Source of the DNA: Cristatella mucedo | Lineage: Eukaryota > Bryozoa > Phylactolaemata > Cristatellidae | Direction: 5' to 3' | Length of the DNA: 64,000 nt | Assembly: GCA_009760855.2 (NCBI GenBank) | Contig: WPIO01000004.1 | Coordinates: 12,660,501-12,724,500, forward strand | Shown here: positions 22,959-43,692 of the stretch, one piece after another | How the letters are laid out: every line of letters starts with the position of its first letter | Numbering within the stretch: the stretch's first letter is position 1 | Notes under the pieces: model-generated | Databases searched by the model: none | What the model saw: only the letters and a program-made list of their open reading frames with translations | What the model was told of the DNA's origin: nothing | Translations under genes and position numbers: made by a program

Positions 22959-25218
22959 TTAATAGGAAGGGCAGGGAGCAGCAGCCGGGCAATCAGTCTG
23001 GTTGTCATATCAGACGATCCAGCAACAGCTGTCTTGCCAACTTAGTGACATGATGTTTCACTGGCTTAGCTAGCTGGCAGCTAGATCACAATGGTGCTGA
23101 GCAAACAAGCTCTAACAAGGAAATCTGTCTCAATTGGAAGACATTCCGGGTGCCCGAGTGCAGACTGCTTGCCTATTAGGGAAGGCTATATCAGCAGGAG
23201 AAGCAGCTGCAGCTCTAATGTCAACAGCTGCAGCCCTGGGCAGCTTGTTGTGCCTTTCCAGAAGGGGGGCCAGGTTTAGCAACAGCGCTCCACCAGAAGC
23301 AATGGAAATGCATTTAGCAGACAGCATTGAAAAAACTTGACTCACCTGCCCAAAGACAGGCATGGTCGGCCTGCTTCAATTAGCCATTTGATGCTGGGAC
23401 CAGCACTAACCTTTAAACTTCACATGGCCGTGGAGCTTTCGGAAAAATGCCGAGCACAGAAAACCAACAGCCATGTAGACATCAACTACCCACAAACGTC
23501 ATCCAACGACATGCCGATGGTGTGGCTGCTGCTTGTGCTCATTTACGGTTTATGGATTCTAAACCAGCAAACTAAGTGCCACAACAGCATACAATCCCGG
23601 AAGTTTCTCAGCCCAACCCCTAACGTGGCCGGCACACATGCCATCCACATTTGAACTGCTGCTGCTGTTGCTGCTGGCTTTCACATCGTTCCGGGATTGC
23701 CGTCCTCTCAGACTGGATGGCATCATCACTGGGAAAGCACAGAGAGCGAGCAGTGCTGTAGCATGCTTGCACAGCTGCTACGGCCAAGTGTGCCAATTTG
23801 CATAAGAAACCAACCAATGTGTAGTAAGTATGTGCCTCGATGGCCCCTACGGACTAACTTTGGCAGGTAGGAAAAGCAACACGAGGAGACCAGGCAATCT
23901 TGCCGATGAAGGACGGCGAGCGTCACCCGACCCACGTAATAAACAGGTTACACAAACAGTCATGCCCATCAAACCCGAGAATGGCATGCATGCAGCACGG
24001 GGGGGGGGTGGGTGAGGGGCACTTCTAAGGCTGGACTATACCTGGACTGCAGTTTTCTTTCGCTGCAAGGCAAACACTCTGGTACCTTCCAGAATGGCAA
24101 TGAAATGCGTCACTAGCAGCTGGGAAGCCGCAGGAATTGACCCGTGACCGGAAGAAGCATTCTGCTACAGCTGCTGCTTAGTGAACTTCGGGGGGGGGGG
24201 GGCCTGCACCTCCAGGCAATCAAATCTGGGGTAGGCAAACGAATACCGGACAACGAGCAAACGAGCCACGGAGGCACGATGATATCGCAGTACGAAGTTG
24301 ATGCTGCTCTGCACGATATGCCCTACAATGGGCGGGGAAGGCACGGGTGAAAGCAATGCATTCGACCCGGTGGCACCTGCTATATACGGTTTAAAGCTCT
24401 CTCTCGGGTGACTCCAGGATCCTATTCGCGAGCCCCGCGAACGACAATCTCACGACCCTTACAGAAAGCACGAAAAAACCCGTTAGGCCGGCGTGAGAGC
24501 AAAGGGCGAAGGCAGCCTTCGCGCCAGAGCATCCGAAGCATCCGAACGACCGGCGTACGACGCAGCAGGCTGGCAGCAGCTGCACAGAAATCCTCTGCAA
24601 ACGTCCACTCAAGCACGCGCGCGATCGCGGTTTGCTAGGCGCCTCACGCAGCCTTTAGGTTGCAATGCTATTGAATCAGCGCCGCCGCCGCTGCCTCGCC
24701 GGTAGCACCGTCGGAGCAGACGGACGGATGTCTGTTTCTTTGTCCGGCAGGCGGCGCTCGGTCGGAATGCCGGCGGCGCCGCTGCAGATTTCCACCCGGT
24801 CGACCAGGAACTGAACACTCCTCGCACGGGCAGTCGGAACGCCTCCGCCTCGCCGAGCGGCGCCCGTGAGGCGCCCGCGAGGCAGTTTGACGCGAGGTCC
24901 GCCGCCGGTTTTCACCGGGAGCTCTCGTTCGCCGGCTAGCGTCGCGTGGCGCACTCCAAGCCGCTTGCTCACTCACCCGGTCGCTCCGCCGGATAGCGAC
25001 GAGTGTGGCCGAGCCGTTGAACCCACGACGTCGCCGGTTACATCGGCCATTCTCATGTCGCGTTCGCTGTATGCCGTGCGAAGGACTCGTCCGCCACGCA
25101 TCGGCGAAGGCGGACCGGGCGCCATGCGCCCGCAGGACGTAACACCTGTAGCGCCTGTGACGGTCATACTCGTCGTTTCCTGAGGGGTCGGCATCCAGTG
25201 CTCCCCGTCGCTGTCCAT
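1..25218 (-). CDS. GRAMD1: GRAMD1/Aster sterol-transfer protein gene (multi-exon, 3' end incomplete)
   Basis: Aster proteins sit in the ER membrane, bind phosphatidylserine and cholesterol at the plasma membrane through a GRAM domain, and carry sterol in a VASt/ASTER domain. Read on the minus strand, exons encode in order: a proposed N-terminus (25.2 kb), a low-complexity Ser/Gly/Ala exon (14.4-13.6 kb), the GRAM domain (SYRQRSDEFRKLF, then DYSCALKKDFLVHGRLYVSQ, then AKVIPNAIQITTAKDR), an acidic/Ser-rich linker, the VASt domain (FALLFTDSPFFADFL, ITYTLAINASFGPKRSP, YGENFYVLNKY) and a likely transmembrane helix. All splice phases agree from 25,218 to 1,041 once one short optional exon at 2,158-2,086 is included. 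Vertebrates have three paralogues; I cannot say which is orthologous. The two 5' exons and the linker exons are weaker than the domain exons. The segment between VASt and the helix is unresolved. Confidence 0.85.
219..330 (-). CDS. GRAMD1: Probable GRAMD1 transmembrane exon
   Basis: The minus strand encodes a strongly hydrophobic segment, LLAALLTGALLLFMVLLLLA, preceded by Arg-Trp. GRAMD1 proteins have one C-terminal ER transmembrane helix here. The proposed acceptor is ACATTAG (ends 331) and the proposed donor AG|GTTCGT. A stronger acceptor (TTTTTTCAG ending at 81) suggests one more exon running from about 80 to the window edge. Its frame cannot be chosen: one option stops soon after, others stay open. 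Confidence 0.45.
331..1040 (-). other. Unresolved region between VASt and membrane helix of GRAMD1
   Basis: GC-rich sequence that should hold one to three short exons for the VASt C-terminal helix and the linker. Several partial open frames exist (for example one ending near 362 with PIKFLLGMLVVGF), but none matches the family well enough to call. A homopolymer of 14 G on the plus strand lies at about 525-538. Confidence 0.4.
1041..1236 (-). CDS. GRAMD1: GRAMD1 exon: C-terminal half of VASt domain
   Basis: Encodes ALPETVPGRFYAVDCECLNS, LPYGENFYVLNKYCILHLSS and the strand ending PVFSIVK. These match the family's [20 protein letters not shown] region. Acceptor GTTTTCAG ends at 1,237. The donor is AAAG|GTTGGT (weak, T at +3). 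Following sequence should encode the VASt C-terminal helix, but I could not identify that exon. Confidence 0.87.
1455..1579 (-). CDS. GRAMD1: GRAMD1 exon: VASt beta-strands
   Basis: Encodes LALSSWPESPSADGKKQRKI then TYTLAINASFGPKRSPATEVQ, matching the family's HPW, YTITLTNPLAPKTA and ETQ blocks. Acceptor CTCTTGCAG ends at 1,580; donor CAG|GTGCGT begins at 1,454. Confidence 0.9.
1754..1866 (-). CDS. GRAMD1: GRAMD1 exon: start of VASt/ASTER domain
   Basis: Encodes GVQMLDSTFNLPAHELFALL and then FTDSPFFADFLAKRATS, the first helix of the VASt domain with its signature LLFT(D/N)SPF. Acceptor GAGCACAG ends at 1,867; donor GTG|GTAGGG starts at 1,753. The split Asp codon is completed by the exon at 1,579. 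Confidence 0.9.
2086..2158 (-). CDS. Possible short linker exon of GRAMD1
   Basis: Needed to reconcile the phase-1 end of the exon at 3,710 with the phase-2 start at 1,866. A 73-nt segment with acceptor CTCCAACGCAG (ending 2,159) and donor GG|GTGTGC has exactly the required phases and stays open. The encoded peptide (VGGELGTAGSDLAGSRRSIR) has no family match, so this rests on phase and splice consensus only. Confidence 0.35.
3405..3560 (-). mobile_element. SINE-1 copy
   Basis: ATCAGCTGAATCAATAGCCT, ATATTGCCTGCTGCAGGACT and CCCACGACCTGGACC in rc SINE-1 order. Intronic in GRAMD1. Confidence 0.55.
3710..3929 (-). CDS. GRAMD1: GRAMD1 exon: Arg/Ser-rich and acidic linker
   Basis: Encodes a linker with an Arg/Ser-rich stretch (HHSRSSSRSSSSRGDRSRS) followed by an acidic patch (SDEPEVDEDHDTVNLE), similar in character and position to the disordered acidic segment before the VASt domain in vertebrate GRAMD1. 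Acceptor TTTCATAG ends at 3,930, giving phase 0. Donor GAAG|GTACTG begins at 3,709 (phase 1). Confidence 0.6.
4054..4179 (-). CDS. Possible optional linker exon of GRAMD1
   Basis: A 42-codon open segment between a good acceptor (ATCTCTCAG) and a weak donor (CAG|GTTTAG), phase 0 at both ends, so it could be included or skipped without changing frame. There is no family match. It may be chance. Confidence 0.22.
4225..4375 (+). mobile_element. Family-B LINE 3' tail
   Basis: Two partial tail copies: GTGAGTGCCTAGAGG at 4,237 and AAGTGCGTAGAAAGAGATTG at 4,299, ending in an (ATT)n run at 4,343-4,368. Confidence 0.65.
4611..4778 (-). CDS. GRAMD1: GRAMD1 exon: post-GRAM helix and acidic linker
   Basis: Starts PISGSDLWALVRWLYG, equivalent to the family's ELW..V.QCYG helix just after GRAM, then runs into an acidic linker (GDEPHIASEAVEELLPSEHG). 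The acceptor AAAG follows a poly-T tract at about 4,781-4,788. Donor GAG|GTAAGG starts at 4,610. Phase 0 at both ends. Confidence 0.78.
5036..5215 (+). mobile_element. SINE-1, tRNA-derived
   Basis: Same head as the 47.7-kb copy (GAGCCGTGATGGCACACTAG), B box GGATCGATTCC at 5,099-5,109, body with GATAGCCGTAAAGGCTCTTC, end TTTAATCAGCTAGGA. In a GRAMD1 intron. Confidence 0.82.
5920..6096 (-). CDS. GRAMD1: GRAMD1 exon: C-terminal half of GRAM domain
   Basis: Encodes ICIPLHEITAINKCRTAKVI and continues through PNAIQITTAKDRFLFSSF to ALTER. This matches the family segment that reads TAR/KLIPNAIQ and SFGARDRTY in vertebrates. Acceptor CTGTTTTAG ends at 6,097 and donor CGT|GTAAGT begins at 5,919. Both ends are phase 0. 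Confidence 0.9.
6234..6370 (-). mobile_element. Family-B LINE 3' tail
   Basis: AATAATAATAATAG followed by rc of GTGCCTAGAAAGAG-type tail and rc of the CACCATTCAATTGCG block. Inserted just upstream of GRAMD1 exon 6,096-5,920 in the transcript direction. Confidence 0.7.
6575..6640 (+). mobile_element. Family-B LINE 3' tail
   Basis: AAGTGCCTAGAAAGAGATTG and GAGGGCACTTTATCAAGTGT followed by ATTATTAT. In the GRAMD1 gene. Confidence 0.65.
7313..7416 (-). CDS. GRAMD1: GRAMD1 exon: GRAM domain core
   Basis: Encodes DYSCALKKDFLVHGRLYVSQ and then NRIGFYANLFGWEST, the GRAM strands that contain the conserved GRLY and F-x-W motifs. Acceptor TTTGTTGCAG ends at 7,417. The donor is ACG|GTTCGT, an unusual GT donor with T at +3, but the alignment to the family has no gap across this junction, which supports it. 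Confidence 0.9.
7658..7705. repeat. 24-bp tandem duplication
   Basis: AATCAATAATTGCATCCATT plus TCAA, present twice without mismatch. Confidence 0.95.
7690..8215 (+). mobile_element. Family-D LINE C-terminal copy
   Basis: TTCAAGATCCTCTCTCTGGC, AATAGGTCGCTTCACACAGC and later TTGGTTATTACCTTTTCGGC blocks recur in order at 55.9-56.4 kb. One frame reads FKILSLANRSLH, a LINE C-terminal motif. In the GRAMD1 intron before exon 7,416. Confidence 0.6.
8385..8810 (-). mobile_element. Family-B-like LINE 3' copy
   Basis: Starts with a (ATT)n-like tail (AATAATAATAACAGTAAT) and rc of a CTCTGGGAGGGTTATGC-type end, then the 3' region and the C-terminal peptide (rc of GGTCTCCAGAAGATTTGAAG). In the GRAMD1 gene. 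Confidence 0.65.
9218..9350 (-). mobile_element. SINE-1 copy
   Basis: TAGCTGATTTAACAGCCTCA, GGCTATCACTACAGCTTGCA and AAAGGATTGCCTGCTGCAGG in rc SINE-1 order. Confidence 0.65.
9500..9575 (+). mobile_element. Family-B-type LINE/SINE tail
   Basis: AAGTGCCTAGAAAGAGTGTA and GGGCGCTATACAAATG followed by TATTATTAC. No body is recognisable upstream. Confidence 0.6.
9580..10150. other. GRAMD1 intron, no recognised feature
   Basis: Unique-looking intronic sequence before a LINE-A copy; no exon or repeat identified. Confidence 0.5.
10155..10680 (+). mobile_element. Family-A LINE 3' copy
   Basis: Nucleotide resemblance to the 20.7-kb copy: CTGACCCACAAAGCCCACCA, TAGGCTGTGGAACTCACTTC and ATGCTACTCACTTACC blocks in the same order. 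Frames are heavily broken. In a GRAMD1 intron. Confidence 0.7.
10680..12220. other. GRAMD1 intron, unresolved
   Basis: Moderately GC-rich, with short open frames on both strands (for example 10,859-11,200 plus and 11,360-11,686 minus) and no family resemblance. Regulatory or decayed repeat sequence is possible. I see no convincing gene. Confidence 0.4.
12225..12320 (-). mobile_element. SINE-1 fragment
   Basis: AACTGGTTAAACAGTCTCAT and GGCTATCGCCACCGCTTGCA match the rc SINE-1 body; no tRNA head is present. Confidence 0.5.
12719..12806. repeat. (CT)n microsatellite
   Basis: 88 bp of CT. It begins 79 bp beyond the GRAMD1 exon 12,958-12,886 donor in the transcript direction, where it reads (GA)n. 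Confidence 0.98.
12886..12958 (-). CDS. GRAMD1: GRAMD1 exon: N-terminal edge of GRAM domain
   Basis: Encodes SYRQRSDEFRKLFKGVPEEE followed by RLLV, the conserved entry to the GRAMD1 GRAM domain. Acceptor CTCTTGCAG ends at 12,959; donor G|GTGAGC starts at 12,885. The exon ends in phase 1 and the split Asp codon is completed by the exon at 7,416. Confidence 0.88.
12960..13550. other. Intron between GRAMD1 low-complexity and GRAM exons
   Basis: About 590 bp of GC-rich sequence with no repeat recognised. If the weak donor at 13,552 is wrong, the coding exon could extend into this stretch. Confidence 0.5.
13553..14363 (-). CDS. GRAMD1: GRAMD1/Aster low-complexity N-terminal exon
   Basis: An 811-nt exon with 270 open codons. 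It is rich in Ser, Gly, Ala and Pro, with a poly-Ser run near its start and a run of nine Ala near the middle. The acceptor is TTTCAG at 14,369-14,364, preceded by a long (CA)n tract in the transcript strand. The proposed donor is CCAG|GTTGGA at 13,553/13,552, which lacks the usual purine at +3. The end is phase 0, matching the phase-0 start of the GRAM exon at 12,958. Vertebrate GRAMD1 proteins also carry Ser-rich disordered sequence before the GRAM domain, though usually shorter. Confidence 0.55.
14451..14532. repeat. (GT)n microsatellite
   Basis: 82 bp of GT with one AA interruption. In the GRAMD1 transcript it reads (CA)n, starting 87 bp before the exon at 14,363. Confidence 0.98.
15031..15322. 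repeat. (TA)n and (TTTA)n compound repeat
   Basis: Alternating blocks of TA and TTTA, with the last 84 bp pure TA. A flanking phrase (TGGGAAACCATTGGCTCATA) recurs in altered form at 15,197-15,216, so the array was probably duplicated with its flank. Confidence 0.95.
15425..15545 (-). mobile_element. SINE-1 copy
   Basis: rc of the SINE-1 body: TCAGCTGAGATTTAGCAGCC, AATAAAGGATTGCCTGCTTC and GAGCTCAAACCCGC (B box). Confidence 0.6.
16385..16530 (-). mobile_element. SINE-1 copy
   Basis: rc of the SINE-1 body: AACCGCATTTATATAACGAC, AGAAGAGCCTTACC and GCTTGTTTCAGGACTTGAGC. Confidence 0.6.
16715..16885 (+). mobile_element. SINE-2 copy
   Basis: Head TTTGGCCCAGTGGCTGAGGT, GATCGTGAGCTCAAGCC and tail GCACCTGAATAGAGATTAAA with GGGGTGCAATACAAGTC. 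Confidence 0.65.
17060..17420 (-). mobile_element. Family-C LINE 3' end
   Basis: Starts with a CATAATAATAGG tail and includes GTTAGTAGGACCTCTGGGTA and TTATCTGAGACTTG, as in other family-C copies. It abuts the family-B tail at 17,425. Confidence 0.6.
17425..19240 (-). mobile_element. Family-B LINE with nested family-A insertion
   Basis: Family-B sequence runs from its 3' tail at 17,425 to about 17,822 and resumes at about 18,330, continuing through FHFYAEDTRLYLCLI (RT) to about 19,240. The missing middle is exactly where a truncated family-A C-terminus (17,850-18,325, same strand) sits. All frames are degraded. Confidence 0.75.
17850..18325 (-). mobile_element. Truncated family-A LINE copy
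   Basis: The minus strand encodes NKLAVPFLRLKT-like and GHWLWNSLPQFLSN peptides, ending in the GGAGTTAC 3' region typical of family A. Inserted into a family-B element. Confidence 0.75.
19240..19660 (-). mobile_element. Family-C LINE fragment
   Basis: Blocks GTGGTGTGAGAGCACA, GATGTGACCTGTAAGCCAGA and GGATGTCACAAAAGTG parallel the 48.1-kb copy in order and spacing. Confidence 0.55.
20445..20545 (+). mobile_element. SINE-2 fragment
   Basis: GACCGAGGTCGTGGGCTCGA with tail AGTGATTAAGTTCTCC and GGTGCTATACAAATG; the A-box part is missing. Confidence 0.55.
20730..21525 (+). mobile_element. Family-A LINE C-terminal copy
   Basis: The plus strand encodes ARLPKKATRPLQLAMNMAAR, then HQFQPPLVLGSCIENKLAVP and GPRLWNLLPQLLCN with few frame breaks, making it one of the less decayed copies. 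Its 3' end carries a 57-bp tandem duplication (21,402-21,515). Located in the proposed first intron of the Aster gene. Confidence 0.8.
21402..21515. repeat. 57-bp tandem duplication at LINE-A 3' end
   Basis: Unit starts GCCACTTAGGCTGTGAGTGC and ends TTTGTGGAGTT. The two copies differ at four positions in the middle (CTACAAAGTC against CTGCGTAGTC). Confidence 0.95.
21530..22890. other. Proposed GRAMD1 intron 1, mostly unassigned
   Basis: Contains a degraded SINE-1 at 22.5 kb and otherwise unique-looking sequence, with a homopolymeric C run at about 21,677-21,686. Confidence 0.4.
22500..22625 (+). mobile_element. SINE-1 copy, degraded
   Basis: GGTCGAGGGTTTGG, GCAAGCAGAGGTGATTG and GCTATATAAATAAGGCAACTG in SINE-1 order. 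Confidence 0.45.
22893..22956. repeat. (CT)n-(AT)n compound microsatellite
   Basis: About 24 bp of CT followed by about 40 bp of AT. Confidence 0.97.
22960..24430. other. Proposed GRAMD1 intron 1, GC-mixed segment
   Basis: Holds a 12-G homopolymer at 24,190-24,201, a 10-G run near 24,000 and short open frames on both strands. A minus-strand CAG|GTGAGT donor-like site at 23,346/23,345 is present, but the preceding frame is not convincing. Confidence 0.35.
24977..25218 (-). CDS. GRAMD1: Proposed first coding exon of GRAMD1/Aster
   Basis: Open frame beginning MDSDGEHWMPTPQETTS and ending at a clean GTGAGT donor (minus strand, 24,976-24,971) in phase 2. The next confident minus-strand exon begins at 14,363 with a single base, which completes a glycine codon, so the join is in phase. 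No domain is visible, and the link rests on phase, strand and position across a 10.6-kb intron. It could instead be the first exon of a separate minus-strand gene whose later exons I did not find. Confidence 0.45.
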
Positions 25219-25502
25219 AAGCGGAATACTATCTTCTTAATAATCTGCTGGGGAAATTTTCTCCAACTGCATGGCCTGCGCCCCAGAGCACTCGGATTCA
25301 AGTGCGCCCACAGCAGCCACGGCGCCAACTCCGACGTAAACTACCCCCCCCCCCACCACTGACCGCTGCCATGAGGACGGCGCCCCGAGGGTCACACAGC
25401 GAATCCTTTCGTCTTTCCCATTGCTTACATCTCGCCACCTCGCTCAGTGTGCCATGTGCTGCGGGCGAATCTCCTTTTCGAGCCGTCGCCGAAAAGACGG
25501 AC

Positions 25503-39303
<13,801 letters not shown>

Positions 39304-39310
39304 TGCGGCC

Positions 39311-39367
39311 TTGCTGTACTTGCTGTTGCGCAGGTACCTTTGCTGTACTTGCTGTTGCGCAGGTACA
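39311..39367. repeat. 29-bp tandem duplication in SETD9 3' UTR region
   Basis: TTGCTGTACTTGCTGTTGCG plus CAGGTAC occurs twice, starting 8 bp after the SETD9 stop codon. Confidence 0.93.
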
Positions 39368-40674
39368 AATTATACATTCGATAGCCCTCGCGATTGCAAC
39401 TTCTTGCAGTGTATCCCTCTGCACACACACACAGGAAGCCGGAGTCGATATCAGACTGTTGTCACTGCCTCGGTTGAATTTTAAGGCCAGACCTTAAGCA
39501 GTTCTAGCTAGCATATTGCTATAAAAAAAAAAGGCAAACCAAAGATCTAGGTCGTCAAGGCATTGGCAAGATCAAGGCTATCTAGTGATTTGTAATATGC
39601 CTGGATAGAGACTAAGTTATCTTGGGGTGCTATGAATGACATATTATTGTTATTCTTATTATTATTATCAGTGGGCCTGTCACTGCATATCTTTACAGAA
39701 GAATTGCTTTGTCCTACTAAGTTATGCTTGTTTATGATTCATGCATGTCTGTCCGCAGCTTCACCTGGACTACTAGTTCCTTTGAGCTCATTCCTATTAG
39801 AGCCCTCTAGGTGAGGTCCTTATTGCTAATGTGTGCGCTGACAGCCTGGGAAGGAAGGTGTTTAGTGGAAAAATTCTCTCCGGCTCTTGAGATGCCGCAA
39901 CATTTGGGACGCAGCACGTATGAAAGACCATGGAGGTTTGTAGACCTGTGGCTCCTGAAGAGGGTGGTGACCTAGTGACCCCCCTCCCCACCCTGAGGGG
40001 TGTAAGGATTATCTACGGAGCATCAGGAGGCCTAAGGGGGGCCTGTAGATGACGTGCTCGATGGCTCGACATGTAGATGACGTGCTCGAGGCAGATCTTT
40101 CGGATTTGTGCATCGTTAATTTGCGAGTAACCGGTCGGATGCTTCGGCCGGGTTCCTAGTTTCCATCCAGTTCCAATGCTTGCGGTTTAGCCCCCTCACC
40201 CCTGAGCTAACAATGACCTGCAAGCCGGCCTACATGAACAGGTTTGTTCTAATGCCCAATGACACCTTGCGATTGAACCATTGACAAAGCACGTCGTGAC
40301 TAGGCACACAAAAACGTAGCATCGTTCAATCACTTAGGAGCAAATTTTTATAAGTTAGCAAATACCGTCAGTCAGTCTTGACCTTCATAACGAAGCAAGC
40401 CAAGCTGCATGACTTGTGACTGGCCGCGTTGGAATAATATTAATGATAATAGGTCGTCTGTATAGAGCCCTAGGAGAACTTTACTTTCTACCTAAACGCT
40501 TGACAACTTGCTGCAAGAGAATCGGTACCCAAGGATTACTAACTTGCATGGTATCAGGCAAAAGCAAACAAGTATCGTGCTTAGGCCAGTATGCTAAAGC
40601 AAACATTACGACACTCATTTCTTTGGTTAGTGAGGCTGCTGATAGTAACATAAATAAATAGATGTAATTCATTG

Positions 40675-40792
40675 ATATACCACCCTAAGATAGCTTAATC
40701 TCTATCAAGGTGCTTCACAAATGCATCAGGGCTCGAGCCCACGATCTAGGTCCTCAGGCGAGCACCTTACTCTTGGGCCAATTCAGGTCAGG
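40675..40792 (-). mobile_element. SINE-2 copy
   Basis: rc head GAGCACCTTACTCTTGGGCC, B-box-like GGGCTCGAGCCC and tail TTAATCTCTATCAAGGTGCT. Confidence 0.7.
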
Positions 40793-41739
40793 CATGCGCT
40801 GACTGTATCATGTACCGGTTGTCAGTCCTGGGCTATTTTCCAAGAGCATTTAATCTGGGGTTTGACTCCCCAGCAGAACCTTTTTGCAGCCCAAGTGCCC
40901 GAGCAGGATATCAAAATGTAAAGCCAGATACAGTGCTAACCCGAAGAATCCATGCACCCTGGGGATCAAGATTTCACCTTGCTTATCTCAGTGTCTCGTG
41001 GGCTGCTGGCAAGCAACATTTAACCGGAGTTTAGGATTTGCATCATTTAGCAATATTAAAAATAATATTTGTGTATAGCACTCTGATAGCTTAATTTCTT
41101 TCTAGGCATTTTACATATACTGTATTTGTAAGAAATCGTGCATGCTACCGCCTAGGTTATCTTACCATAGGCGAAAGCATGTTCAACGAACCTGTTTTGC
41201 AGTATCTAGGGAAATTTCTGGCTTTCAACATAGTCACCATTATCAACAGATATTAGTTTGTGTACAGTCGAGTGCTTAAAGTAAGATTTGCTAGATATAC
41301 ATCAAGTATTCCCTTCTCTAAAAATGTTTCTCAATAACAGTGCCGGACTTTTTTCAGCAATCATCAAGAGTGTGAAGCATACTATTTGAGTATGCACAGC
41401 CATAAACTTGATTGACATGCAGTACACTCAGCACCTAAAAATCCTCGCAGTATGGCTACAACTGCTGTAGCTGCAAATTTTTGTTCGGATAATAAGAGAG
41501 TTTTTGCCCTTGATTTTGTAACAGCGGCATTGCAGATTGGTTTTGATTTCCTTGGGTGCTTGGATTTTTGGGCCGGTTCTGTTTATATTTTTCCTTAGAC
41601 GATCAATATAGTGTCGCAGATGGTGATCTAATAAACAGACTTAATTTAATCCTGTGCCTAAACAATGTCTGCCACTTAGGATGGTGTCGGTTCGCTGCAA
41701 CAAACAGTTCTCATGGTTCATCTCTGACTTAGCTATACT

Positions 41740-41815
41740 TGGTAAAAGAAAATTGCTCAGATTCTGCAGAAATATATACGTGGTAAAAAAATAGCTCAGA
41801 TTCTGCAGAAATATT
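41740..41815. repeat. Imperfect direct duplication
   Basis: GCTCAGATTCTGCAGAAATA occurs twice, with similar preceding GGTAAAA-type sequence. Confidence 0.85.
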
Positions 41816-42544
41816 TTTCTTGCCATTGCCAAAACTGCAATTCAGAGTATACAGCAAAATCGTAGCTGCAGAGTACCATTTTCGAGGCTAGACTGTTCCT
41901 GAGCCTTAAAAGATCCCGTCATGTCTTCAAAATTCTTGGTGGATTCCCAGACTCTTCCAAATGATCGGTTCAACCGCCGGTGGCTAATACCACCAGTGCA
42001 TTCGTAGTGTTCTTCACTAAAAAGAAGTCACGAAAATATGTTTGCCCGTTGAATAGCAAGCCACGACAGCTGTAGATGCTGAACTAGAGACTCCGACGAT
42101 TGGCACGTTTTTGAATGTAAAGTCCCAAGACCTCGTGTGTCTCGTCGGCAAGAAAGCATCCGTGCCAACCATGACGTTCACCTTATTGTTCGGCCACCTA
42201 TTACGGATATTCTTAATCAGTCAATGGAAACCGGTTTTCATCCCGATAGCAGCATGTCAATAATGTCGTACTACCCGTTCTGACGAAGCCTGGCATGGGT
42301 GCAATTGCAGGCTAATGTCACTTCCATTTCTGTTCTATTTGGGTTTCATTTCTGTTCCAGGCTCCAGAAGAGGCTTTTATAATCAGATATCCTCTCACTG
42401 AAACAAATTCTCTTGGTGATGCACTTCAGTCAGGTTTATTGGAACACCATTGCACCAAGACGGTTCTGCTGTATAAGCATGATCACTTCCATGCCCAGCA
42501 CGTGGGTGGGTGACGGCTCTGATGCTTTTCTGATGCTTTTTGCT

Positions 42545-43305
42545 AAAATTCGGGCTTGTTTAGGTAAGGATACCACGTCTAAGTTGGTCCATGCATTTGT
42601 GACATCCTGTCTTGACTTCTGTAACTCACTGCTTGCTGGCCTACCGGCATGTGCAATCAGGCACTTACTGCTGGTGCAAAACTGTGCAGCTAGGCTTGTC
42701 CGTCGTGAGCGTCGCAGTTGCCACATCACACCACTTCTCGCCGACCTGCACTGGCTCCAAGTCAAGCAAAGGATCGACTTCAAGGTTTTGTCCCTCACTT
42801 TTAGGTCCGTTCATTCTCTGGCTCCAGCCTATCTCTCAGATCTACTCCCCCACCAGGCCAAGCATCGTCTACCACAAGCTTTTCGGAATCTAACAGTTTA
42901 CCAATACCCAGTACAAATCTCGAGTCCATTGGAGACCGTGCATTTAGCTCGTATGCTCCCAAAGCCTGGAACTCACTCCCGAATTGTGTCAGAACATCCC
43001 CTGACTTGACCACATTTCAAAAGAACTTAAAAAACGCACCTATATAGGACAGCATTTAGTGGGTCCCTGTGATTCGTCCTTTATGTGCTTATTCGTGCTG
43101 ACACTGTGCATGCTTCCACTAACTACACTTGCATGCTGACCTTGTTCATGTCACCCCCTAAGCATGTTATTCATGTTGTTTATCAAGCAGGATATTACTC
43201 ACCATTCAATCGCGTTTCCCTATGCAGCAAATTTCAAGTGCCTAGAAAGAGCTTAAGCTCTCTGAGGGCGCTTTATCAAGTGCGTCATTATTATTATTAT
43301 TTCGA
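42545..43305 (+). mobile_element. Family-B LINE 3' copy (best preserved)
   Basis: The plus strand encodes a continuous run from KIRACLGKDTTSKLVHAFVT through [20 protein letters not shown] to [20 protein letters not shown]. The 3' region contains AAGTGCCTAGAAAGAGCTTA and GAGGGCGCTTTATCAAGTGC followed by (ATT)n. Intergenic, between SETD9 and CAND1. Confidence 0.85.
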
Positions 43306-43609
43306 TCTTTCAGCTGCCTTGACATTGTTTTGTGAAGCACTGGTGGCAAGGTTAGCTTCTGCTATTAGGCGAAATGGCCCTGGGTTAAAACTGGTACATG
43401 CCTAATGGAGAGAACTCATGTGGTTTCCTGCGGCATCAAAAACTTAGAGAGCTGTGATGTGACGCGTGGCGTGTGACCCTAAGGACAATACTGGGCTATT
43501 TGATATATACTGCGCCGTTGTTTATTTATCTCATTCGATGTGTACCACTATTTTTTCGCACGGCATCAAATCTCAGCTCTATACAGACAATGTTCGACTG
43601 TATCTGGCC

Positions 43610-43692
43610 GTGATAGCCCCGGAGGTAAGGTGCTTGCCTTCACGACCGAAGTCGTGGATTCGAATCCTGCAGTGAGCCAGTGAGCAGGATAT
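43610..43692 (+). mobile_element. SINE-1 head fragment
   Basis: AGGTAAGGTGCTTGCCTTCA and GTCGTGGATTCGAATCCTGC, the tRNA-like half only. The body is absent and a 62-codon ORF starts at once. Confidence 0.6.

Larger units (their letters stand above)
39370..42540. other. Intergenic, mostly unassigned
   Basis: Apart from a SINE-2 copy (40.7 kb) and a partial LINE tail near 39.6 kb, no gene is visible. Local duplications occur at 40,046-40,091 and 41,740-41,815. Confidence 0.45.

Noticed and set aside
23130..23420. Minus-strand CAG|GTGAGT site at 23,346/23,345 with an upstream hydrophobic frame
   Set aside because: The frame with the donor has a nearby stop and no family resemblance, and the phase does not fit the exon at 24,977.
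24609..24976. Three overlapping Arg-rich minus-strand ORFs in the CpG block
   Set aside because: All three frames are open because CpG-rich DNA has few stops. They lie beyond the GTGAGT donor at 24,976 and match nothing.
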